This document shows positions 46,622 through 55,164 of a stretch of DNA of 64,000 nt, in pieces. Within the stretch, counting starts at the first letter, position 1. Each line of letters opens with the position of its first letter. The position numbers were made by a program, and so were the translations under genes. Where the stretch lies: NCBI GenBank assembly GCA_964615975.1, contig CAZTTH010000001.1:75205-139204 (forward strand). The letters are read 5' to 3'. The stretch comes from CAZTTH01 sp964615975 (GTDB lineage: Bacteria > Verrucomicrobiota > Lentisphaeria > JABSQK01 > JAJFLO01). The notes under the pieces are model-generated. The model was given only the letters and a program-made list of their open reading frames with translations, ran no database searches and had not been told where the DNA came from.

Positions 46622-47362
46622 ATGTCCTATTCACAATTGAGTTTAGAAGAAGCTGCCGAGTATTTACATTTGACTGCTGATCAAGTCGAAAAACTCGCAC
46701 GACAGGGCGAAATACCCGCTAAAATTGTTAAAAATCGACCTGTGTTTGATAAATCACTTTTGCATGATTGGATCACCAAAAAACTGCTTGGAGAAAACGC
46801 TGAATCCCCCCTGCGCTTTCATCGTCGTGTCAAAGAGTTGCAGGAACATGATGCGATTGAGATATCGTCATTTTTATCACAATTCCTGATGCCTTCGGTT
46901 ATATCAGTTAATTTGGTTGCACGGTCTAAAAAGGCGGTGTTGCGGGAATTGGTGGCTCTGAGCGCCAAGAGCAATCTGGTCACTGATGTGGAGGAATTAT
47001 TACAACTTGTTGAAGAAAGAGAACAATTGTTTTCAACCGGATTGATTGGAGGCGTTGCCATGCCCCATAGCAGAGTTCATGATGAGTATTTGATCCACGA
47101 TTCGTTTCTGGTGATTGCCAAACAGCAGCCGGGGATACCATTTGGTGCGCAGGATGGCGGATTAACCGACTTGTTTTTTATGCCGTGTGCACAAAATGAC
47201 CGGATTCATTTATCAATGATTGCCCGGATTGCCTTATTATTGCAAAAAACCGACTTAGCCAACTCAATCCGAAGGTGTGAAACTGCGGAAGAAGTCATGG
47301 ATTCAGTCATTTCTATTGAAGCTGAATTCATACAGTCACGCTCCAATCCAACCCACAAATGA
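46622..47362 (+). CDS. HTH (excisionase-like) - PTS EIIA(Ntr/Fru) fusion
   Basis: The 246-residue protein has an N-terminal MerR/excisionase-type helix-turn-helix (LSLEEAAEYLHLTADQVEKL, with RQGEIPAKIV and PVFDKSLLHDWI, residues about 6-60) and a C-terminal PtsN/fructose-type EIIA domain. The phosphorylatable His149 lies in GVAMPHSRV. The EIIA part should accept phosphate from HPr; the HTH could bind DNA or a protein. No ptsI or ptsH is nearby. The ATG has no clear ribosome site. It probably couples phosphorelay state to gene control rather than sugar transport, since no EIIB or EIIC is present. Confidence 0.82.
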   Translation: MSYSQLSLEEAAEYLHLTADQVEKLARQGEIPAKIVKNRPVFDKSLLHDWITKKLLGENAESPLRFHRRVKELQEHDAIEISSFLSQFLMPSVISVNLVARSKKAVLRELVALSAKSNLVTDVEELLQLVEEREQLFSTGLIGGVAMPHSRVHDEYLIHDSFLVIAKQQPGIPFGAQDGGLTDLFFMPCAQNDRIHLSMIARIALLLQKTDLANSIRRCETAEEVMDSVISIEAEFIQSRSNPTHK

Positions 47363-47430
47363 TTGATTTCACCTGTAATTTTCAGGTGGAGATGAGTCCA
47401 GGTTCTCCGACAACAATATTTGATAACCAA

Positions 47431-49278
47431 TCATGGTGTAAACAAGTTGTTCAGAGGGACAGATTTTACCCCTAATTTATCTTGAGTTTGTTCAAGATTA
47501 TGGCGGACAGTTGGATCCTCGGGGTTGAAGCGCAATGCGGATATAAAATCTTTTTCGGCAGCGACATAGTTTTCCAACAGAAAATATGTAACACCACGAT
47601 TGAGATACAGTTCAAAATTTATTTCTCCTTGCGCAACCAGTAAATCATAAAGCGATAATGCCTGAGCGAAATTTCCGGTTAGGCGATAGCTATCGGCCAT
47701 CATTGCTTGTACTGAAGAAACAGTGAAGAGTTTTCCAATCTCCGCATCATCAAGAATTGGTGCAATGACGGAGAAATAGGTCAATGCCAACTTGTGTTGG
47801 TTCATTTTATAATAACAGGCTCCTTTGAGATAATTTGCTTTCAGTTTATTTGCAACCAAATGATAGGGATTAAGAGAATCATCATGCATTTGTTCCAACT
47901 CCAGCGCGAGTTGCAGGGATTTTTCCATATTGTCATTTTGCAATTCCATATCTGCCAATGTGCCGATTGCTACTGGATTGGGACGATCGGTTTCGTAAGC
48001 CCAAGCCATCAGGCTGTGCAGATTTTTCCAGGCAGGTAAATATTCCCGGGTCGTCACCACTAAAAAAAAGATATAAATTACGATGACTCCAGTCAGAGCA
48101 TGGACATGTCGTTGACCCCATTGGCACAGAGTTGAGATTTTAGTTTGCGCTGGTTCTGCCGATACTCCAGTGGCGATTGAAGGCTGATCTGATGAATCGT
48201 GCGAAATGAATGGAGATAAGAACCATCCCACCGGCAATAAGATGAAAAAAGAAGGGATATAGCTATAGCGATCCGCATGGTCGATGGCGCCAATCGGGAT
48301 CACACCTATGATTGGCATTAAGGATGCCCCATAAGCCACGGTGATCGGCAGTATGGAAAATACGCAATGGTTACGCCGGTATCGGAACCAATAAACGATA
48401 CCAACTAACAGTCCACAATAACATGAGCACAACAGGATTATCTCCATGATTGAGAGTGAAATCCTTCCATACAAAGGCGACAGATTAATGGGGATAAGAT
48501 AATTTGATAAGTACCAGATAAAATTATAAGCGATGACTGTGATCTGTCTGAATATCCGCGTTTCGTATTGATAGGATTCAGCTTGAGACCATAATGTGAT
48601 TGGTATCCAGACTGCTGCCAAAACGAGATACCATTTGAGGGATTTCAGGATTGTCCGAAACGAAATTTCTCTCTGCTTATGCCACTCAAAACAGAGGAGT
48701 ATAATTGGTAAACTGACGGCCATGGATTTAGCCATCAGTGCACCCGCGAATAGTACCAGCGATAACGTACGCCAATAGTTGCCTGATGATTGACAGGATT
48801 TGATATAGGCATACAGGGACCAGAAATAGAATGAGGCGCAGAGTGTATCCTTCCTTTCCGAAATCCATACCAGGGATTCGACTCGTTGGGGATGCACCGC
48901 AAAGATCACCGACAGGACAAAAGCCGGCGTGTGATTAATGCCAAGTTTACAGAAACTAAAAAACACCCCCCAAACAGCCAGTATATGCCATATCATGCTA
49001 TGCCATCGATAACCCCAACTGTTTAGTCCCCAGCAATGATAATCCACCATGAAACTCCACATGGTCAGGGGATGATAATTACCGGCGATGGGATGACGCA
49101 ACCAATACGTGAAATTATTCCATGACCACTCCAAGCGGGGAATGTTTTGCGTGACATAAAGATGATCATCCCACCCAGCTAAAAATGGGTAATTCAGGGT
49201 CGGAGAATAGACCCATGCGACTAACCCGGCTAGCGGCAACAATAAAAAAGTTCGTGGTATTTTTTGGGATAATTCCAT
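47431..49278 (-). CDS. TMTC-like membrane protein with C-terminal TPR repeats
   Basis: The 615-residue protein is a shorter sister of the product at 1072-3300. After the first hydrophobic segment (about 11-25) comes GWDD at 35-38, then many membrane segments to about residue 410, with the loop AVHPQRVESLVWISERKDTL that marks this GT-C-like family. TPR-like units cover about 430-600 (LALTYFSVIAPILDDAEIGK, NRGVTYFLLENYVAAEKDFI). It is probably an inner-membrane glycosyltransferase or TPR scaffold. It is convergent with the HTH-EIIA gene and is followed in the same direction by nothing closer. The substrate is unknown. Confidence 0.65.
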   Translation of the reverse strand: MELSQKIPRTFLLLPLAGLVAWVYSPTLNYPFLAGWDDHLYVTQNIPRLEWSWNNFTYWLRHPIAGNYHPLTMWSFMVDYHCWGLNSWGYRWHSMIWHILAVWGVFFSFCKLGINHTPAFVLSVIFAVHPQRVESLVWISERKDTLCASFYFWSLYAYIKSCQSSGNYWRTLSLVLFAGALMAKSMAVSLPIILLCFEWHKQREISFRTILKSLKWYLVLAAVWIPITLWSQAESYQYETRIFRQITVIAYNFIWYLSNYLIPINLSPLYGRISLSIMEIILLCSCYCGLLVGIVYWFRYRRNHCVFSILPITVAYGASLMPIIGVIPIGAIDHADRYSYIPSFFILLPVGWFLSPFISHDSSDQPSIATGVSAEPAQTKISTLCQWGQRHVHALTGVIVIYIFFLVVTTREYLPAWKNLHSLMAWAYETDRPNPVAIGTLADMELQNDNMEKSLQLALELEQMHDDSLNPYHLVANKLKANYLKGACYYKMNQHKLALTYFSVIAPILDDAEIGKLFTVSSVQAMMADSYRLTGNFAQALSLYDLLVAQGEINFELYLNRGVTYFLLENYVAAEKDFISALRFNPEDPTVRHNLEQTQDKLGVKSVPLNNLFTP

Positions 49279-49348
49279 GATAACAGGAATGATTTAGAAT
49301 TTCAAAAATCACCGCATGTCATTGGGTTGCGGTAAGGCAAAGATGAAT

Positions 49349-50230
49349 TCAGCGCGGTGCGAGAACGACTCTGAAGCCAAGATTGCCGCCGATATCTTCA
49401 GGAAAATTTCCATCACGAGTAGCACATCGGCATTCGAAATCCATGATGTGCCAGCCGCCCCCGCGGACGACACGATAATCCCCGTGATCAGGGCCACGCG
49501 GATCGATTTCAATTGATGGCAGAGTCTCGTAGCTGTCGTAGCGATCCCAACACCATTCCATGACATTGCCCTGCATATCATAAATACCCCAGTCATTGGG
49601 TTGCAATTGGCCTACCACATGAGTTTCTCCATTACTGTTTTTATCGAACCATGCATCGTCTTCATAATGAAGTTGATTTCTATTGACAGGCACCGCATAA
49701 TTCCCGGAGTGACAACAATACTCCCATTCCGCTTCGGTTGGTAAACGATACACGTAACCAGCTGGTACACGGGAAACATTAATTTCATGGTCGCTGAGAC
49801 GTCGACAGAATTCATTGGCATCATCCCAGCTAACATTTTCAACCGGGCGACGCGATCCTTGAAAATAACTTGGGTTCTCGTTCATGAGTGCTGCATATTG
49901 AGTTTGGGTGACTTCATAAATCCCAATCCAGAATGGTGCTGAGATGTATACTGGATGCGCCGGTTTTTCGTTTCGCTTGATCGCCCCGTTACCCATGGTG
50001 AATTTTCCCGGCTTGATCGGTGCGAATTCCATGCCGATACCGGGAACGATCCAAAGCGCATTGATTTTAGGGTATTTTAGAACTGTTGCGGGGGAGGCAA
50101 ATGGTGAAGAATCAGCAGTGGGGGAGGGGATTGGTTTGATAGGAGATCGGGAATTTATTTGGCAGGAAAAAATGAAAAAAGTCGCCAATAATCCAACCCC
50201 AGCTTTAGCAATATCGGAACTACGATTCAT
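49349..50230 (-). CDS. SUMF1/FGE-sulfatase-domain lipoprotein
   Basis: The 293-residue protein has a lipoprotein signal with FIFSC (Cys about 23), then a complete SUMF1 fold: FAPIKPGKFTMGNGAIKRNE, IGIYEVTQTQYAALM, PVENVSWDDANEFCRRLS, YRLPTEAEWEYCCHSG, WGIYDMQGNVMEWCWDRYDS, and VVRGGGWHIMDFECRCATRD. In true formylglycine-generating enzymes the RGG loop is followed by a Cys pair; the first of these is missing here (WHI in place of the FLC-type sequence). So sulfatase activation is unlikely, and a binding or structural role is more plausible. The gene lies on the minus strand downstream of dnaE by 109 bases. Confidence 0.85.
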   Translation of the reverse strand: MNRSSDIAKAGVGLLATFFIFSCQINSRSPIKPIPSPTADSSPFASPATVLKYPKINALWIVPGIGMEFAPIKPGKFTMGNGAIKRNEKPAHPVYISAPFWIGIYEVTQTQYAALMNENPSYFQGSRRPVENVSWDDANEFCRRLSDHEINVSRVPAGYVYRLPTEAEWEYCCHSGNYAVPVNRNQLHYEDDAWFDKNSNGETHVVGQLQPNDWGIYDMQGNVMEWCWDRYDSYETLPSIEIDPRGPDHGDYRVVRGGGWHIMDFECRCATRDGNFPEDIGGNLGFRVVLAPR

Positions 50231-50339
50231 TCATGAAATAATGATTAATTCTTGGAGGTTATTTTGTTTTTGGTGAAGGTCATCATATCAGTTGTTTTCA
50301 TTGTCAATACCTACGATCGCTACAATTGGAATATACAGT

Positions 50340-53300
50340 TCAGGAATTGGTCTGGGCTGCTGATTCCCAACGTTTACGTACTCGTTGTGGCAGGGATTTG
50401 TCAGGTTTGGTTATCAGGGCATCTTCACCCAGGATATCTTTCAATGTTTTTTCTAGTGTCTGGGAATAGGCGATTTTAAAATCATTGCCAGCGCGAACAA
50501 AGGCAATTTGTCCCGAGGAACAAATCAAGGTTAGAATAACAGCGGTTTGCCCGGAATTTTGCTGTAATATATTGATCAGCTCGGTGAATAATTCCGGGGT
50601 GGCATTGGCTTCATATATCCGCAAATGAATTTCTTTGGTATAGAGTGTGGGCACCGACTCTATAGGAATGATTTTATCCACCACCACTTTTGCCTGATTA
50701 CCGTCACCATCGCGAAATGAGGCATACCCTTCGACAAATACCGCGCGATCATCATGGATTTCCCCGACATTTGTCGTATAGGTTTCAGAATATACCAGAC
50801 ATTCTACTATTCCTTCAAAATCCTCCAAATTGATAATCGCCCAAGGAGAACCATCCTTTTTCGAATAGCGTACTTTAACCGAGCTGATGATTCCTCCGAG
50901 ACGAACGCTATCCTGATCTTTACATAATGACAAGGTCGCAACGGTTTGAACGGCATAATTTTTTATGATTTGAGCATATTCTCCCAAGGGATGACCAGTG
51001 ACATAAAATCCCAGCAGATCTTTTTCAAATTTAAGAATTTTTTTCTGTTCCCATTCAGGCTGATCGGGAAATTCAATGTGTCCATTTTCCTGATTTTCTG
51101 TAATATCGAGTAGTTCAAAAAAATTTTCCTGACCGATCTGGCGATCACGAATCGTCGTTTGAGCACGGGAAATGACATCATCAATGGCGGCAAACATTTG
51201 CGAACGTTTAAGTTTGAACTCGTCGAAAGCACCGCACTGGCAGAGATTCTCCATTATCCGGCGATTAATCGTGCTGCCGCAGCGTTCATAAAAATTGAGC
51301 ATCGAAGTAAATGGTTCTGATTGACGCGCTGAAATGATCACTTGAGCGGCGGCATTGCCGATACCTTTAATGGCTGCCAATCCAAAGCGGATATTATTCC
51401 CGGAAACGCTGAAATTTAATTCACTCAGGTTGATATCAGGAGGGAAGATATTTATTGACATTTCCCGGCATTCGCTGATCAGTGTCGAGATGCTGTCAAC
51501 GGAATTAATTTGATTGGTAAGATTGGCGCACATGAATTCGACCGGAAAATTCGCTTTCAGGTAGGCGGTTTGGTAAGCGATGATGGCATAGGCGGCACTA
51601 TGGGATTTATTGAATCCATAACCGGAGAACATGAGTATTTTATCATATATTTTCTCGGCAATTTCCGCATCAATCTGCTTGGCGGCACACCCCATGATAA
51701 ACTTGTCGTGAATTGCCTTCATTTCCTCGGCTTTCTTTTTGCCCATGGCTCGACGCAGGAGGTCAGCTTGGGCAAGCGTGAAGCCCGCCACGGTTTGCAC
51801 CACCTGCATCACTTGTTCCTGATAGAGCATGATCCCATATGTTTCATCCAGAATTGGCTGCATTGCGGGCAAATCATACTCGACTTTGGTTTTACCCAGT
51901 TTGCGGGAAATGAAATCATCAAGAAATTGCATGGGTCCAGGGCGGTAGAGTGCGATAAGAGCGATAATATCCTCTATCCGATGAATGCCAAAGCGCCGGC
52001 ATAGGTCACGCATCCCGGGAGATTCCAATTGAAAGACTGAAACCGTATTGCCTTTGTTGATCAAATCGAATGTCGCCTTGTCGTTGGTGGGGATGGTGCT
52101 GGGGTTGATGGTGATTTTTTTCCCTTTGGCAATTAAATCGCAGGTGTCCTGAATGATTGTCAGGGTACGCAATCCGAGAAAGTCTAACTTCAGCAACCCC
52201 AGGGACTCGCAGGGGCCGGCAGGGAATTGGGTAATGATTTCCTTATTCTGCCCCGTGGCAAGGGGGAGGTAATTGGTCAAAGGTTGATCGCCAATTATCA
52301 CCCCGGCCGCGTGAATACTCATATTGCGATTGAGCCCTTCCAAGGGGTGGGAGTAGGTGAATACTTCGTCGACCCATTTCTCGGAGTCTCTCAGCTTTTT
52401 CAACTCCTTGTTTTCATCCAATGCCTTTTCCAGGGTCATTTTGGGATCGTTGGGGATAAGTTTGGTCAATCGGTTGCCTTCATCGAAAGTCCGCCCCATG
52501 ACTCGGGCGACATCTTTTACTACTGCTTTGGCCTTGAGCGTACCGAATGTACCGATTTGCGCGACACTGTCCTGGCCATATTTTTGCCGGACATACTCGA
52601 TGACTTCATAGCGCCGGCGTTCACAGAGATCAATATCAAAGTCAGGAGGGCTGACTCGATCGGGATTAAGGAACCGTTCGAACAGGAGTTGATAGTGCAG
52701 CGGATCGATATCGGTAATGTGGAGCAAATAAGCGACCAGGCTGCCGGCGCCACTGCCGCGGCCAGGACCTACGGGAATCGATTGCCGGCGAGCATAACTG
52801 AGAAAATCCCAAACCACCAGGTAATAACTGGAAAATCCCATCTTGTCGATCACATCGATTTCATAATCCATGCGATTGAGAATACGTTGTTGATCGGGGG
52901 TTAACTGCTCAGGGGGCAAACTACTTGCATCGAAATCATACCGTTCTTTCAGTCCTTGATGACATTGAGTCACTAAAAACTGTTTGCGATCCATGTCATT
53001 CGGAGTTTGAAACACGGGATAGTGGTTGGTTTTATTTAACTCAAAGTTAAGATTGCACTTTTCCGCAATTTCCAAGGTATTTTTCAGCGCTTCCGGTATT
53101 TCCGCGAATAATAATGCCATTTCTTCCCGGGATTTGATATAGAATTCATGGGAAGGGAATTTCAATCGATTCGTGTCCTGGACATTTTTTTGGGTACCAA
53201 TACAGAGGAGAACATCGTGAGCTGGGGCATGATCCCGGGAAAGGTAATGAGCGTCATTGGTGGCGATTAACGGAGTGCCGAATTCTCGGCTTAATTTAAT

Positions 53301-53876
53301 CAGTTCGCGATTCACCCGTCTCTGGTCTTCCATGCCATGATCTTGTAATTCAAGATAAAAATTTTCCCGGCCGAAGATCTCGATGTATTCGCCCAAGCTG
53401 TGACGTGCCTGATGCAAGTTGCCGGAGAGTATATAACTTGGGATTTCACCGCCAATGCACGAACTGGTTGCGACCAGGCCGCGACAATGCTGTTGCAGGA
53501 TTTCCTTGTCTATTCGCGGCTTAAAATAGAATCCTTCTAAATATGAAAACGTGGATAATTGACATAAATTGCGATACCCTTCACTATTCATGGCATAAAG
53601 TATTTGGTGGTAGCCTTTATGATGGGGATGATTTTGTGTCCGGTCACGTCGGGTGGTCGGTGACAAATAGCATTCGCAACCAATGATCGGTTTAATCCCT
53701 TTATTTTTCATTGTGGTATAAAACTCAATTGCACCGCAGAGATTGCCATGATCGGTTAACGCCAGGGCTTTCATCTCTAATTGCCATGCCAAGTCAGCAA
53801 GGTCTGATATTTTACATGCTCCATCGAGCATGCTGTAATCGGTATGAACGTGTAAATGTACAAACTCCGGAATCAT
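50340..53876 (-). CDS. dnaE: DNA polymerase III subunit alpha
   Basis: The 1178-residue protein is full-length DnaE1-type replicase. The N-terminal PHP domain keeps its metal-binding residues (FVHLHVHTDYSMLDGA, ALTDHGNLCGA, GCECYLSP, SCIGGEIP, ATNDAHYLSRDH), so it could be an active proofreading nuclease. Catalytic aspartates are in PPDFDIDLCERRRYEVIEYV at about residues 408-414. The fingers region (AKAVVKDVARVMGR, GLLKLDFLGLRTL), LYQEQVMQVVQTVAGFTLAQ and a C-terminal OB fold (VRLGGIISSVKVRYSKKDGS) follow. No frameshift is seen. It is preceded by a terminator that separates it from the Pro-rich gene. Confidence 0.97.
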   Translation of the reverse strand: MIPEFVHLHVHTDYSMLDGACKISDLADLAWQLEMKALALTDHGNLCGAIEFYTTMKNKGIKPIIGCECYLSPTTRRDRTQNHPHHKGYHQILYAMNSEGYRNLCQLSTFSYLEGFYFKPRIDKEILQQHCRGLVATSSCIGGEIPSYILSGNLHQARHSLGEYIEIFGRENFYLELQDHGMEDQRRVNRELIKLSREFGTPLIATNDAHYLSRDHAPAHDVLLCIGTQKNVQDTNRLKFPSHEFYIKSREEMALLFAEIPEALKNTLEIAEKCNLNFELNKTNHYPVFQTPNDMDRKQFLVTQCHQGLKERYDFDASSLPPEQLTPDQQRILNRMDYEIDVIDKMGFSSYYLVVWDFLSYARRQSIPVGPGRGSGAGSLVAYLLHITDIDPLHYQLLFERFLNPDRVSPPDFDIDLCERRRYEVIEYVRQKYGQDSVAQIGTFGTLKAKAVVKDVARVMGRTFDEGNRLTKLIPNDPKMTLEKALDENKELKKLRDSEKWVDEVFTYSHPLEGLNRNMSIHAAGVIIGDQPLTNYLPLATGQNKEIITQFPAGPCESLGLLKLDFLGLRTLTIIQDTCDLIAKGKKITINPSTIPTNDKATFDLINKGNTVSVFQLESPGMRDLCRRFGIHRIEDIIALIALYRPGPMQFLDDFISRKLGKTKVEYDLPAMQPILDETYGIMLYQEQVMQVVQTVAGFTLAQADLLRRAMGKKKAEEMKAIHDKFIMGCAAKQIDAEIAEKIYDKILMFSGYGFNKSHSAAYAIIAYQTAYLKANFPVEFMCANLTNQINSVDSISTLISECREMSINIFPPDINLSELNFSVSGNNIRFGLAAIKGIGNAAAQVIISARQSEPFTSMLNFYERCGSTINRRIMENLCQCGAFDEFKLKRSQMFAAIDDVISRAQTTIRDRQIGQENFFELLDITENQENGHIEFPDQPEWEQKKILKFEKDLLGFYVTGHPLGEYAQIIKNYAVQTVATLSLCKDQDSVRLGGIISSVKVRYSKKDGSPWAIINLEDFEGIVECLVYSETYTTNVGEIHDDRAVFVEGYASFRDGDGNQAKVVVDKIIPIESVPTLYTKEIHLRIYEANATPELFTELINILQQNSGQTAVILTLICSSGQIAFVRAGNDFKIAYSQTLEKTLKDILGEDALITKPDKSLPQRVRKRWESAAQTNS

Positions 53877-53913
53877 TTTAGTGGATATTCAAGTTGGTTA
53901 TCATGTGGGCGAT

Positions 53914-53971
53914 AAAAATACAAAAGCCAATCTCCGTAAGCACTAGTTTTATACGCTTACGGGAATTGGCT
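53914..53971 (-). terminator. Rho-independent terminator of the Pro-rich protein gene
   Basis: On the minus strand AGCCAATTCCCGTAAGC (53971-53955) pairs with GCTTACGGAGATTGGCT (53941-53925): 15 canonical pairs, one G-U and one mismatch, with a 13-base loop. The run TTTTGTATTTTTAT follows. It lies between the end of the gene at 54001-55164 and the start of dnaE. Confidence 0.82.
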
Positions 53972-54000
53972 CCCATTTAAATTTGGTTGAAAACCCGTCC

Positions 54001-55164
54001 TTAGAACAAGGTGCTGAATTGTTTGATCATTAGGCCTATGCTCCCACCAATGGCAAACAAGGAAGCAGCAGCCGTGAAGGTGTAAACAATATCAGGTTTT
54101 TCCTCCTGACTGGTTGCCTGTTCATATTTAGGTAATGTGGTTGCCGCGGTTCTGGTCGAGGCGGCGGTTGAAGCTGTGCTTGCTGCCTTGACCCCACTGT
54201 CAGCCGATTGAGGGATGGCTTTAAGCTTCAATGTTTTTGAAGACCTGATTGATGTCGCATCTTCCGCTGAACTTGCCACAGGGGTTTTGATTTTCAGGGT
54301 CGCTTTCATTCCGGGAGGCGGGCCAATATCAGGAGGAGGCGCTGAACGTCCCTGGGTCATATCAGGAACTTTAATTTTTAATGTTGCCTTGATCGATTCG
54401 GCATCGGTTGAAGGTGCGGTTGGGGCGTGAGGCGCAGCCGGAGGAGCCGAACCCATGGTTGGCGCTGGTCCTTTAACCATCAATTTAGGCGGACCCGAAG
54501 GGGCGACGGGAGCCGAAGGAGCACCAGCCGGAGATCCTGATTGAACTATTTTCAAGCCGGGCTTCTGGATTGTCGGTGGGGCGCTCTGGCTGACTGAGGC
54601 ACTTGGCCCGGTATGACGAATCCTTAAAGTTTCCTTCAAGTTTGTCGGTTCGGAAGCAGGTGTGACCGACGGTTGTGGAGCGGGGCTTATGGTAAGCGGC
54701 GGCGCGGCTGAATTCGGAGCGCCAAGTGGCGGCGGCGGCATTCCTGGTTGCGGCGGCGGCGGCGGCATTCCTGGTTGCGGTGGCGCTTGTGAGGCATCTG
54801 TAATTACCGTCGCATTGGCAGGATTTTTCAGTTTTAATGTCTGACTGGCAGAAAGTACCCCGGCTAATTTCTTTTTCTTCTCTCTTATTACTTTAAGTAC
54901 GACAGTATCACTGGTCATTTCGCCAGCGCCGCTATCTGCTGGAGGCTCTGGTTGTGGCGACATACTGGACAATGGATTTTTCTTTAGGATTTGAGTCGAT
55001 AAACCGCTTGGGCGTCCTAACGGAGCATATGGTCCAGGTTCTGACAATGAGTCCGAAGAGGGGGGTGGTGTAGGCTTTGATCCCGCCGCATCACCTGCAA
55101 GCTCCTGGCGACTTCTTTTTAGCGTTTGCTTCAAATCAATCGATTCTTGATCTTCTTCAGCCAT
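54001..55164 (-). CDS. Tail-anchored, Pro/Ala-rich protein with TLKLK-type repeats
   Basis: The 387-residue protein is unlikely to fold over most of its length. It is rich in Pro, Ala, Ser and Gly. Within this, a short basic-hydrophobic motif recurs: TLKR (14-17), TLKLK (109-113), TLRIR (179-183), TLKIK (261-265 and 289-293), TLKLK (311-315), with looser copies near 89 and 204. A single hydrophobic helix near the C-terminus (about 362-380) would anchor it in the membrane with the long arm in the cytoplasm. Similar repeat proteins occur, as I recall, in PVC bacteria, but no function is known to me. The start overlaps the upstream glycosyltransferase gene by 8 bases, so the two are coupled; a strong terminator follows. 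Confidence 0.7.
   Translation of the reverse strand: MAEEDQESIDLKQTLKRSRQELAGDAAGSKPTPPPSSDSLSEPGPYAPLGRPSGLSTQILKKNPLSSMSPQPEPPADSGAGEMTSDTVVLKVIREKKKKLAGVLSASQTLKLKNPANATVITDASQAPPQPGMPPPPPQPGMPPPPLGAPNSAAPPLTISPAPQPSVTPASEPTNLKETLRIRHTGPSASVSQSAPPTIQKPGLKIVQSGSPAGAPSAPVAPSGPPKLMVKGPAPTMGSAPPAAPHAPTAPSTDAESIKATLKIKVPDMTQGRSAPPPDIGPPPGMKATLKIKTPVASSAEDATSIRSSKTLKLKAIPQSADSGVKAASTASTAASTRTAATTLPKYEQATSQEEKPDIVYTFTAAASLFAIGGSIGLMIKQFSTLF
54730..54777. repeat. Two 21-base direct repeats inside the Pro-rich gene
   Basis: The sequence CGGCGGCGGCATTCCTGGTTG occurs at 54730-54750 and again at 54757-54777, a 27-base period. It encodes repeated PQPGMPPPP units (residues about 129-146). The copies look like recent slippage within a low-complexity region and could vary in number between strains. 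Confidence 0.8.

Noticed and set aside
52227..52904. Plus-strand open frame of 225 codons inside dnaE
   Set aside because: It lies antisense to conserved DnaE motifs, has no ribosome site and no recognisable domain. It is a mirror of the dnaE codon pattern.
54720..54790. CRISPR-like or tandem-repeat array
   Set aside because: There are only two copies with a 27-base period; they are in frame and encode a proline-rich segment.
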